DNA of 64,000 nt. Origin: UBA7328 sp965247965. GTDB taxonomy: Bacteria; Bacteroidota; Bacteroidia; Chitinophagales; Saprospiraceae. Location of the stretch: contig OZ252053.1 in assembly GCA_965247965.1 (NCBI GenBank), positions 4,340,001 through 4,404,000 on the forward strand, read 5' to 3'. A program made the translations under genes and the position numbers. Shown in pieces: positions 17,406 to 25,614 of the stretch. Positions within the stretch are counted from its first letter, which is position 1. Each line of letters starts with the position of its first letter. The notes under the pieces are model-generated. The model saw only the letters and a list, made by a program, of their open reading frames with translations, was not told the DNA's origin and searched no databases.

Positions 17406-17514
17406 ACCTAAATACATCTAAAAGGCACCGCGAGAGGTCATGGTACAGATTGACGCAAAAATGAGAGGATTGCTTAATTTATAAATAGTTATCACCCCAT
17501 CAACGGAAAATGTT

Positions 17515-18426
17515 CTAGTACTCCGTAAACAATTCCCCATCATCATCCAATCTCTTCGCGTGATCAAACCCCTCCTGCCACCAAGCCTTCATTTGCTTCG
17601 GTTCAAATATGAATGAATACTCGGTTAACAGTCTCGGTGTATAAATAAAATTGACATGAACGGAATCATCGTAAACACTCTGAAGATGTCCGATATACAC
17701 ATCGTGTCGACCGATGCGGTAGTGCATAAATTCCAAAGTGCGCATGATGACATCGAAGGCATTTCGGGTGTTCCTCGGTTCGGGAATGCTGTATTTAGGA
17801 TTGAGCACAATGACGTCCACCTCTGTTGCGCCTGCATTAATAGCTTCTTCAACCGGCACCAAACTACCAAAACCGCCATCGGCATATTCATAACCATTCT
17901 TTTCCACTATTCCCATAAACGGAACATAGCTTGTACTTGTCCACATCCATTCTGTAAAATCATCGTAGGTACAATCTGCTGCGTATTTGTATTCCACTAT
18001 GTTTCGGCTGAGATTGGATACTGAGGTGATAACTTTTTTGCCACTTTCTTTGATTCGATCAAAGTGCTCCTCAGGCATTGTTTTTCTGATTGTCTTTAAA
18101 AGATTTTTGTGCTCACCAAAGGTTTTTTTGCCCTTTAAGAACATCCTTAGAATATTGGAATGGTGCATGCGCGCCGTAAATTTTCCCTTCTTACCCCTCA
18201 TCACTTTGAAAGGACTCACATTGTAAATGTCCTTGTTCGTTACATTGGTGTAGGCTGTCTTAACGGCTTCCACTTCACCAATGGCAAGTTGCGGAACCAA
18301 CAAACTGCCTGTGGAAGTGCCGATGAGGATTTCGTAGTTGAGCTTTCTGTCATTGATCAGGTATTCAGCAACACCTCCTGCAAAGGCGCCTTTGCATCCG
18401 CCTCCTGATATGACTAAAGCTCGCAT
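17515..18426 (-). CDS. Patatin-like phospholipase
   Basis: A 303-residue patatin-family serine hydrolase. The oxyanion-hole motif GGGCKGAFAGG is at residues 8-18, the nucleophile elbow GTSTG at 36-40 (Ser38), and the dyad aspartate in ADGGFG near residue 180. No signal peptide is seen, so it is probably cytosolic and acts on membrane lipids or acyl esters. It is a single gene between the small ORFs and a membrane hydroxylase on the same strand; the 119-base gap suggests separate control. Confidence 0.9.
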   Translation of the reverse strand: MRALVISGGGCKGAFAGGVAEYLINDRKLNYEILIGTSTGSLLVPQLAIGEVEAVKTAYTNVTNKDIYNVSPFKVMRGKKGKFTARMHHSNILRMFLKGKKTFGEHKNLLKTIRKTMPEEHFDRIKESGKKVITSVSNLSRNIVEYKYAADCTYDDFTEWMWTSTSYVPFMGIVEKNGYEYADGGFGSLVPVEEAINAGATEVDVIVLNPKYSIPEPRNTRNAFDVIMRTLEFMHYRIGRHDVYIGHLQSVYDDSVHVNFIYTPRLLTEYSFIFEPKQMKAWWQEGFDHAKRLDDDGELFTEY

Positions 18427-18545
18427 TTCTGATCGATTAGAACACAGATGACAGGCCTGCCCGCCGAAATTTTAATGTAGGCGGGGATGCGACGGATTTT
18501 CACGAATTTGGTCGATTGGTTTGTTGCGTGACAATGTAAATCATT

Positions 18546-19817
18546 TTAAGTAAAGACTTCGCCGACAACAGGTTCTCTCCCTTCAAAAAATGTGTAATAA
18601 ATAGTCAAGCCAAGCGAAACAATAATATAAAGTCCAACTATAGCTGCAGCGCCTGGAATGATACCTTCTAATCCATACCACCCACCCACTTGAGCAATAA
18701 TGTATGCGCCGAAAAGGAACTTAGCTCCCTCAGCAATGACCGCTATCGGATGCCTGTCCATAAGGCTCGTATACGCAAAGATCGAAAGGAATAGGAACGT
18801 AGCATACAAAAGTAAATCGCCATAGCCAAGATTCGCAATATTCACAAGCATGTGGTACATAAGCAAATTGTGAAAGATCAATTGGAACCACGCCCATAGC
18901 TTTAGTCCTGAGGATGTCGGCGTATCGTACTTTACCATTTCGTGGGGCTTTTCTACAATTTCGACGGGATATTCATTTTTGACATCTTGCGGTCTCCATC
19001 CTGTCGGCATGAACCACAATCTTGCTTTATCCCATAGATTCTTTGTCCTCCACATATCCTGGAACAGCAACCACATGTGCTGATAATTGATCAATATCGG
19101 GTTCCATGTTTTGACCTGTCTTTTTACACCATATACAGGTGAAACATCCGCTAATTCTTCCTGAAACGTACCGAACCACTTGTCCCAGAGGATGAATATG
19201 GCCGAGTAGTTTTTATCGATGTATTCCGGATTAATGGCATGGTGTACACGATGATGGGATGGGGTCACTATAATTTGCTCAAAAAAACCCATCTTATGGA
19301 TCAGCCTGGTGTGGTACCAAAATTGAGCGAATAAGTGAAGGGGCGCAGTAATAGCCACCACCAAAGGAGGAACACCAATCAGCGCCATCGGTATATATAA
19401 GAAAAAGTAAACACCGATGATGCCAGACACAGACTGGCGCAATGCGCAGGAAAGATTGAACTCTTCACTGCTGTGATGCACAATATGTCGATTCCAAAAA
19501 ACATTAATCTCGTGATTCCACCGATGAGACCAATAAGATGCGAAATCGATAAGGATAAAAGCCAGTACATACATTGAGGCACTAGCTTCAAATTCAAATA
19601 GTGCGAAACGTTCTGCCATCCATCCGTAGCTAATGATCACTACGGATAGCCCAATGACATCTTTCAATGTATTTGTCATTCCTGAACTAAGGCTTGATAT
19701 TGTGTCCATGGCCCGATTCACCGGTTTTTTCATGATCAAGCTGGCAAAGTATTCGATAAATATCAAGGCCACGAAACCAGGAATAGCATAAGATAGTACG
19801 GCTGCATAGGCTTCCAT
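18546..19817 (-). CDS. Sterol desaturase family membrane hydroxylase (long form)
   Basis: A 423-residue relative of the 4116-5015 protein, with the histidine boxes His98-x3-His102 (HRWNH), His111-x2-HH115 (HIVHH) and HHRVHH near 190. After the catalytic half come about 130 extra residues with four or five more predicted membrane helices, as in alkylglycerol-monooxygenase-like members. It probably acts on ether or other membrane lipids; the substrate is not inferable. It lies next to the patatin, which may point to shared lipid remodelling. Confidence 0.87.
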   Translation of the reverse strand: MEAYAAVLSYAIPGFVALIFIEYFASLIMKKPVNRAMDTISSLSSGMTNTLKDVIGLSVVIISYGWMAERFALFEFEASASMYVLAFILIDFASYWSHRWNHEINVFWNRHIVHHSSEEFNLSCALRQSVSGIIGVYFFLYIPMALIGVPPLVVAITAPLHLFAQFWYHTRLIHKMGFFEQIIVTPSHHRVHHAINPEYIDKNYSAIFILWDKWFGTFQEELADVSPVYGVKRQVKTWNPILINYQHMWLLFQDMWRTKNLWDKARLWFMPTGWRPQDVKNEYPVEIVEKPHEMVKYDTPTSSGLKLWAWFQLIFHNLLMYHMLVNIANLGYGDLLLYATFLFLSIFAYTSLMDRHPIAVIAEGAKFLFGAYIIAQVGGWYGLEGIIPGAAAIVGLYIIVSLGLTIYYTFFEGREPVVGEVFT

Positions 19818-19897
19818 TAAGGTAAATTTTCATAAAAATATTGAAAAAATTGCATCCTTACTAGCCTTTGGATAAGCATATCTAAGGAACATCCAAA

Positions 19898-20434
19898 TTA
19901 AAACTTATTCTTCCACATCATCGACTCTACTGGGCGATCGGTTCTTTCGGTGTATTTAGCATCTTTCTTTTTGTTGTAATAATTAATAACACTTCCATCG
20001 AGCTTAAAGTAGATTAATTGGCCAATTGGCATTCCGGCATAAATTCTTACAGGTTTTGTGCATGATATTTCTAATGTCCAGGTATTGCAAAAACCTACAT
20101 CGCCCTTACCAGCAGTGGCATGAATATCAATGCCTAATCTTCCCACGCTGCTTTTCCCCTCTAGAAATGGTACTGCCTTGTAGGTCTCTGTATACTCTTC
20201 TGTGACCCCCAGGTACAATTGTCCTGGTTCAAGAACATGTCCTTCTTCCGGAATTTCAAAGTGCCTTATCGCATTGTGCTCTTTAACATCAAGGGTCTCA
20301 TCCACATACACAGCCAGATTCTTGGACAAGTGTACATCATATGAATTGGTCCCGAGGCATTGTCTTTTGAATGGAATGATTACAATCTCCTTATTGTCAA
20401 TAGATTCGAGTATTTTGGCATCCGTCAATATCAT
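19898..20434 (-). CDS. dcd: dCTP deaminase
   Basis: This 178-residue trimeric dUTPase-fold enzyme deaminates dCTP to dUTP for thymidylate synthesis. Diagnostic stretches are LGTNSYDVHLS, the active-site EGKSSVGRLGIDIHATAG with Ser-Ser-x-Gly-Arg, and the late MPIGQLIYF strand. The frame is open to a TTG at 20440, but ATG at 20434 (MILTDAKIL) is the natural start. It is divergent from the phosphopantetheinyl transferase gene. Confidence 0.93.
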   Translation of the reverse strand: MILTDAKILESIDNKEIVIIPFKRQCLGTNSYDVHLSKNLAVYVDETLDVKEHNAIRHFEIPEEGHVLEPGQLYLGVTEEYTETYKAVPFLEGKSSVGRLGIDIHATAGKGDVGFCNTWTLEISCTKPVRIYAGMPIGQLIYFKLDGSVINYYNKKKDAKYTERTDRPVESMMWKNKF

Positions 20435-20462
20435 CCTCAATCATTTATGACGACAATATAAT

Positions 20463-20477
20463 ATACCCTTTGGGTAT
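20463..20477. promoter_or_regulatory. Perfect short palindrome between divergent genes
   Basis: ATACCC-TTT-GGGTAT lies between dcd (minus) and the phosphopantetheinyl transferase gene (plus), 29 bases from the dcd start. It is placed like an operator that could act on both promoters; no regulator is identifiable. Confidence 0.3.
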
Positions 20478-20561
20478 TTTTCTATTTAGATTCGCGGCAT
20501 TCTTGTGAAGAGCAGTTCTTTTTAGATATAGATTTCCGAAAACTTAATTGGTAGTCCCATA

Positions 20562-21203
20562 ATGTCTCTTGCATACTTTGGTCGAAATCAGAAATTCGGA
20601 CTTTGCGCTATATGGAGAATAGAAGAAAGCAGATCGTTCTTTCTCAACGAACTGAATTTACCCGAGAAGCAAATTCCTGCGATGGAAGGCATGAGAGAAA
20701 TTGAATGGCTTGCTTCCCGCTTTTTGGCAAATAAAATCGATCAGATCAATCCGAATGAAATAGCGAAAGACGAATACGGAAAACCCTTTTGCAAAAACTC
20801 AGAAATCCATCTTACCATATCACACAGTCATGGCTATGCAGCGTACGGATCGGCGAATCATCCTATCGGAATAGACCTCCAAATACAAAAACCTAAAATC
20901 AAGAAAATAGCTGAAAAATACACCAATCCTGAAGAAATCCTTGTACTACCAGATCAATTTAGTGAAGAGGAAAAATTGCATTTGATTTGGACCATTAAAG
21001 AAGCTGTGTTCAAACTATACGGCCGTAAAGAATTACCTTTCAGAAAAGGAATACGAATCCAAAAAAGCGCTCAAAACGAGAAATTCTTCGAAACGATTGG
21101 CACCACTATAAAGGCGAATGACATGCGTAAGTTCGCCTGCAGTAGCTTCTTGGCAAATGGTTATTATTTTACCAAAGCCGTCTTTGCTCCGAAGGAGTCC
21201 TAA
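20562..21203 (+). CDS. 4'-phosphopantetheinyl transferase superfamily protein
   Basis: This 213-residue Sfp-like enzyme attaches phosphopantetheine from CoA to a carrier-protein serine. The two family motifs are present: GIDLQ (the Mg-binding Gly-x-Asp) near residue 106 and WTIKEAVFKLYG near 145, plus ISHSHGYA. No carrier-protein or polyketide/NRPS gene is nearby, so its target is unknown. Confidence 0.88.
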   Translation: MSLAYFGRNQKFGLCAIWRIEESRSFFLNELNLPEKQIPAMEGMREIEWLASRFLANKIDQINPNEIAKDEYGKPFCKNSEIHLTISHSHGYAAYGSANHPIGIDLQIQKPKIKKIAEKYTNPEEILVLPDQFSEEEKLHLIWTIKEAVFKLYGRKELPFRKGIRIQKSAQNEKFFETIGTTIKANDMRKFACSSFLANGYYFTKAVFAPKES

Positions 21204-21282
21204 TAGGAAAGGTCTTTAGATCATTCATCGGTTCTTTTTGTTGGAGCTCAGCGGCCATGCCGAATACTGAGGGTTAGAAAGA

Positions 21283-21303
21283 GGAAGTCTACTACAGACT
21301 TCC
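21283..21303 (+). terminator. Hairpin in the gap before tRNA-Val
   Basis: GGAAGTCT-ACTAC-AGACTTCC forms a perfect 8-bp stem about 80 bases after the phosphopantetheinyl transferase gene. There is no strong T-tract. The rest of 21204-21562 is AT-rich and I see no gene in it. Confidence 0.35.
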
Positions 21304-21562
21304 CACTTTCCGTTCTTGCATTTAGTGTGGGCATTATAACGATATGACGACCAGACCAAATGAATATTTTTCAATTCATAGCCTTTTCCCTGCGCAGTGA
21401 GAGACTAAATGGCCGGATTATGGCCCAATTAGGGCGATTAGATGCTCTCGAGGCGCTAATATATATATTTTTATAATATTTCCTTTATTAATTTATTGTT
21501 AACTCCAGGCAATTGCAAGAAACCATTTTTCATTATTTTTGATAAGCCATCAAAAACAACAA

Positions 21563-21637
21563 GAGGCATTAGCTCAGTTGGTTTAGAGCGCTGCCTTGAC
21601 AGGGCAGAGGTCACTGGTTCGAATCCAGTATGCCTCA
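21563..21637 (+). tRNA. tRNA-Val(GAC)
   Basis: The cloverleaf can be drawn by hand. Acceptor GAGGCAT pairs perfectly with ATGCCTC; the D arm is GCTC...GAGC; the anticodon stem CTGCC/GGCAG encloses loop TTGACAG (anticodon GAC); the T arm is CTGGTTCGAATCCAG. The discriminator is A and the 3' CCA is not encoded. Just downstream is a TTCGACAAGCTCAGTACAGG stretch resembling a dispersed Bacteroidota repeat. Confidence 0.95.
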
Positions 21638-21744
21638 CTCTCTTGAATATTTCGACAAGCTCAGTACAGGTGCTTGGACTCCTTCAATGCCCATTTCTAA
21701 TCGGAGGTATAGTCTGCCAGGCTGAGAGAAGTTGAAGCACATGC

Positions 21745-22659
21745 ATTCCAAGGAATTCTAATTTTATCATTACCGCGTCCTTCATTTCATTTCTTTTGTT
21801 CTGTTTTCTATGCTGTAAATCAACTCGCGATATTCCCAATGACCTACCTCAATATTTTGAACATTTGGCCGAATGGAGAGCAAAAAGAATCGCTGATTTA
21901 AGACGGCCATTAGGTTACCTGAGTCTGGCTGGACTCTATTGGATAAAGGAGGGCGAACAGACATTTGGATCGAACGTGGAGAATGATATTGTATTTCCGA
22001 AAGAGTTTGATAGAAAGCTTGGTGTGATAACTAAAAATGGCGATGATGTTTCTATTTCAGCACATAAAACAAGACTATATTCCGTTGATAACCAATCACT
22101 TATGCAATCTAAATTGACCAGTGATGCGGAAGGCAAGGCTACAATGATGAACTGGAAATCGTACTTCTGGTACCTGATCAAAAGAGGCGATCAGTACGCT
22201 ATCCGACTAAAGGATACTCTTTCTGAAAATCGGTTAAATTTACATTCCGTTCCGTCTTTCCAACCTTCAAAAAGATGGATCAAACAGGCGAAATATAAAC
22301 CTGCAGATCCGGATGCTTCAATAGCGATCACGAATGTAATCGGCATTACATATGATAGTAAATTTATGGGTACGCTTACATTCGAGCACAAAGGAGAAAA
22401 TTTCCAATTACTAGCCACTGATGGCGGGAATAATACCCTTTTCATAGTATTCGCAGATCAGACGAATGGAAAAGAAACATATAGCGGAGGCCGCTTTCTT
22501 TACGTTCTGATGCCCAACGAAGATCAAATGGCCATTATGGATTTCCCCAAAGCGGAGAATCCAATATGTGCATTCAGTGACTACGCCACTTGTCCATTGC
22601 CACCAAGGGAGAACTATTTGCCATTTATAGTCAATGCTGGCGAGAAAAAGGTGAGGTGA
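21745..22659 (+). CDS. DUF1684 lipoprotein with unusual start
   Basis: The body (ERLAEWRAKRIADLRRPLG-like start, GYLSLAGLYWI, and a late PKAENPICAFSDYATCPLPP) matches DUF1684, a conserved beta-rich family of unknown function. The only standard start, TTG at 21796, leaves five residues before a Cys-Cys. The open frame reaches back to 21736 and encodes a good lipoprotein signal (FIITASFISFLLFCFLCC). No ATG, GTG or TTG lies early enough, so the start would be an ATT (21745 or 21769), or there is a frameshift from the ATG at 21741. The start coordinate given is a guess. Confidence 0.7.
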   Translation: MPRNSNFIITASFISFLLFCFLCCKSTRDIPNDLPQYFEHLAEWRAKRIADLRRPLGYLSLAGLYWIKEGEQTFGSNVENDIVFPKEFDRKLGVITKNGDDVSISAHKTRLYSVDNQSLMQSKLTSDAEGKATMMNWKSYFWYLIKRGDQYAIRLKDTLSENRLNLHSVPSFQPSKRWIKQAKYKPADPDASIAITNVIGITYDSKFMGTLTFEHKGENFQLLATDGGNNTLFIVFADQTNGKETYSGGRFLYVLMPNEDQMAIMDFPKAENPICAFSDYATCPLPPRENYLPFIVNAGEKKVR

Positions 22660-22661
22660 AA

Positions 22662-22738
22662 TGGTCGGGATGATAGGATTTGAACCTACGACCTCACGCC
22701 CCCCAGACGTGCGCGCTACCGGGCTGCGCTACATCCCG
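22662..22738 (-). tRNA. tRNA-Pro(GGG)
   Basis: On the minus strand acceptor CGGGATG pairs with CATCCCG, discriminator A and an encoded CCA follow, and the T arm is TAGGTTCAAATCCTA. The anticodon stem CACGT/GCGTG closes loop CTGGGGG, which gives anticodon GGG (proline). It sits between two plus-strand genes. Confidence 0.94.
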
Positions 22739-22779
22739 ATGAAAAGCAAATTTATGTATTTTGCAATATAGGTCAAATA

Positions 22780-24066
22780 ATGAGTATATCGAATCCTGCA
22801 TCAAGATCAAACCTTCTAAAAGCATTAGGCCCGGGCTTACTCTTCGCAAGCACTGCCATAGGAGTTACCCACTTTGTGCTCTGCACGACTGCCGGAGCCT
22901 ATTTCGGCTTCCGTTTTTTAGCGCTCACTATTTTGGCCTTGATCTGCAAGTATCCGTTTTTCGAATTTAGTTCACGTTATGCCGCCGCGACTGGGAAAAC
23001 GTTACTACACGCTTATAGAGATCAGGGCAATGGGGCCTTTTATTTTTACCTCTTCCTGCAATTTACAAGTATGTTCACTGTTACCGCTGCAGTGGCTGGA
23101 GTCTGCGGAGGCCTTCTCGGAAGTGTTCTTAACTTGCAAAATGTCAATATCAACTATTTGGCTGGTGGGGTGCTACTTATGACTTTCCTGATTCTTTTAA
23201 AGGGAAAATTTCGCATCCTTGACAGGTTTATAAAACTGCTTACGGTAGTTCTTTTTCTTGCGGTACTTATCACCTTTATTGCTGCTCTCATTAATGGAAT
23301 TCCTGCCAGAGAAACTGATTTTGTAGATGCTTCATTTTTCGAAAAATCGAGCCTTTTGCTTTTAGTAGGTATTATCGGATGGATGCCTAACGGACTCGAA
23401 GCGTCTGTTTATAATAGCATATGGATTTCAGAAAAGACGAAAGAATCCGGGCATCGGGCGAGCCTAAAAGAAGTGCTTTATGATTTTAACCTCGGGTATC
23501 TCATTACTGCAATTCTTGCGATACTATTTATGCTGATTGGCGCATTGACGGTCTACGGTACCAATCAAAACCTAGAAGGAAGTCCGGTAGATTTTACAAA
23601 TAAATTGATCGCGATATTCACAGCTAATCTTGGCCCGTGGTCATTCTATATCATAGCGATTACAGCTTTTGCCGCCATTTACGGTACCCTTATAACCGCT
23701 TGGGATATCTTCGCCCGCACATGGATCTATGGACTGAGGATGCTGAAGTTTGGCGATATCTCAGACGACGCTGATCAAAAAACATTTGAGAAAAAGTATT
23801 ATATCTCTGTTTTGGCATTGATCGGAATATTTGGTTTTGTCCTGATCAACTGGTTTGGACATAGTCTTATGTTCTTGCTCAAATTGGCTACTGTGATTTC
23901 ATTTGTGATTGCACCAATTTTAGCTGTATTGAATTTACGATCGGTTAATAAGGATCAATTAGAAAGTGGTTTTCGACCACCTAATTGGTTGGTTTTTCTG
24001 GCTTATCTGGGCATTGCGTTTGTGAGCCTCTTGATGGTTGGATTTGTTTATTTGCAAATAGCTTAA
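22780..24066 (+). CDS. NRAMP-family transporter, divergent
   Basis: A 428-residue inner-membrane protein with about eleven helices and the NRAMP/LeuT-fold layout, opening GPGLLFASTAIGVTH. Canonical NRAMP metal transporters bind their ion through DPGN in helix 1 and MPH in helix 6. Here the helix-1 stretch has no Asp or Asn, and helix 6 reads GWMPNGLEASVYNS with Asn in place of His. It is therefore a member of the family with an altered substrate site. The 12-base gap to the following PLP enzyme suggests co-transcription, so an organic substrate is conceivable (inference). Confidence 0.8.
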   Translation: MSISNPASRSNLLKALGPGLLFASTAIGVTHFVLCTTAGAYFGFRFLALTILALICKYPFFEFSSRYAAATGKTLLHAYRDQGNGAFYFYLFLQFTSMFTVTAAVAGVCGGLLGSVLNLQNVNINYLAGGVLLMTFLILLKGKFRILDRFIKLLTVVLFLAVLITFIAALINGIPARETDFVDASFFEKSSLLLLVGIIGWMPNGLEASVYNSIWISEKTKESGHRASLKEVLYDFNLGYLITAILAILFMLIGALTVYGTNQNLEGSPVDFTNKLIAIFTANLGPWSFYIIAITAFAAIYGTLITAWDIFARTWIYGLRMLKFGDISDDADQKTFEKKYYISVLALIGIFGFVLINWFGHSLMFLLKLATVISFVIAPILAVLNLRSVNKDQLESGFRPPNWLVFLAYLGIAFVSLLMVGFVYLQIA

Positions 24067-24078
24067 AACAGGAAATAA

Positions 24079-25170
24079 ATGATGGAATGGTACGAACTAA
24101 AAAATGCCGATAGAATCCTTACGCCAGCACTCGCCCTATATCCCAAACGCATCAACTACAACATCGAAAAAATGATCAAAATAGCGGGCAACCCAGATCG
24201 ATTGCGGCCACACGTAAAAACCTATAAAATGCCCCAAATCGTACAAATGCAAATGGACCAGGGCATCAAAAAATTCAAATGTGCCACACTTATGGAAGCC
24301 AAAATGCTTGCAGAAACAGGTGTTAAGGATGTGCTGTTGGCCATGCCGTTAACAGGGCCAAACCAACTGGTTTTTCGGGCGTTGAAAAAGGAATTCCCAA
24401 AGACCAATTTTTCTACATTAGTTGATAGTGAGGAGCAGGTCAAACAGTGGAGAATCCTCTTAGACCACGACGATAAAGTTGCCTTGTACATCGATATCAA
24501 TGTTGGCATGGGCAGGACCGGAATATTTCCGGAAAAAGCGGCGACTCTGGCCGAAGTGATAAATTCGATCCGACAATTTGAACTGAAGGGACTGCACATT
24601 TACGACGGTCATATTCGTACTAGCGACTTGACCGAGCGATCGAAAATGTGTAATGATGCATTCGAAAAAGTAAACAAACTGATCGAACAAATGCACCTAC
24701 CAGACCAGGAATTAATATGTGGCGGTAGTGCAACATTTCCTATTCATGCCAAATACAAAGGACGTACGCTATCTCCCGGAACTACCTTGCTTTGGGATGC
24801 CGGATACAATACCCATTTCCCCGATATTCCGATGCAAAATGCGGCAGTTCTTTTATCAAGAATTATCAGCAAACCAGGAGAAGATAGAATATGTCTTGAT
24901 TTAGGACATAAATCAGTTGCTTCCGAAATGCAAGATAAAAGAGTGCATTTTCTTCAACTGACTAATTATAAACGAGTGGGACACAGTGAAGAGCATCTCG
25001 TATGTCAAGTTGACGATAGAGACAAATGGAATATTGGTGATCTGCTTTACGGTATTCCCTGGCATATATGTCCTACCGTAGCTTTACACAATGAGGTGTT
25101 GGTTGTCAAAAATCATCAGGTGTTCGATATTTGGAAGGTAGAGGCGAGAGGTCGGAATTATATGCTGTAA
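24079..25170 (+). CDS. D-threonine aldolase / D-serine dehydratase-like PLP enzyme
   Basis: A 363-residue fold-type III (alanine-racemase-like) PLP enzyme. The Schiff-base lysine is expected in RPHVKTYKMP near residue 45. The C-terminal metal site reads HICPTVALHNE; a His-x-Cys pair is the zinc site of eukaryote-type D-serine dehydratases, whereas D-threonine aldolases (as recalled) use His-x-Asp. It would cleave or dehydrate a D-beta-hydroxy amino acid. Two ATGs in tandem open the gene, 12 bases after the NRAMP-like transporter. Confidence 0.8.
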   Translation: MMEWYELKNADRILTPALALYPKRINYNIEKMIKIAGNPDRLRPHVKTYKMPQIVQMQMDQGIKKFKCATLMEAKMLAETGVKDVLLAMPLTGPNQLVFRALKKEFPKTNFSTLVDSEEQVKQWRILLDHDDKVALYIDINVGMGRTGIFPEKAATLAEVINSIRQFELKGLHIYDGHIRTSDLTERSKMCNDAFEKVNKLIEQMHLPDQELICGGSATFPIHAKYKGRTLSPGTTLLWDAGYNTHFPDIPMQNAAVLLSRIISKPGEDRICLDLGHKSVASEMQDKRVHFLQLTNYKRVGHSEEHLVCQVDDRDKWNIGDLLYGIPWHICPTVALHNEVLVVKNHQVFDIWKVEARGRNYML

Positions 25171-25218
25171 AAGACCAGAACATATTATCTTCGCTCAAAA
25201 TCCTGAGGTATGACCTAT

Positions 25219-25512
25219 TCACTCGTTTAACCAATCCAATCCTCCGGGGTCAAGGGTAATTCCAGTAATTAAAACGATCAACGGAATTATCACACCAGTC
25301 AACATAAATTTATAGTACAATGCCGGGACTTTAGATCGATCAAAAAACTCGGCTATCAAAGAGACAATTAGGATAAATAAGAAAATCGGTGCCATAACCA
25401 AGCACAGCATAATTCCTACATAACTATTCAACAGGTAAATGGCCATATACATGATGAACTGAATAAGCGAAAGTTCTAGCAATCCTATTTTCACAACACC
25501 AAAAATATTCAA
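25219..25512 (-). CDS. Small integral membrane protein
   Basis: A 97-residue hydrophobic protein with three or four predicted helices (about 8-28, 34-55 and 68-86) and a short acidic tail (DPGGLDWLNE). I do not recognise a family. It lies alone on the minus strand between the PLP enzyme and the exported protein gene. Confidence 0.55.
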   Translation of the reverse strand: MNIFGVVKIGLLELSLIQFIMYMAIYLLNSYVGIMLCLVMAPIFLFILIVSLIAEFFDRSKVPALYYKFMLTGVIIPLIVLITGITLDPGGLDWLNE

Positions 25513-25614
25513 ATGGCAGAAAACGCTGTCAAACCAAGATCAAGGAAATTAGGATTTAATGTTTCCTAACTAGAATTTAATCGAAAGAGACTCCTAACTG
25601 CCTTAGGCATCAAA

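Noticed and set aside
21563..22738. tRNA-Val and tRNA-Pro as attachment sites of an integrated element
   Set aside because: No integrase, no duplicated tRNA 3' end and no foreign gene block lies beside either tRNA.
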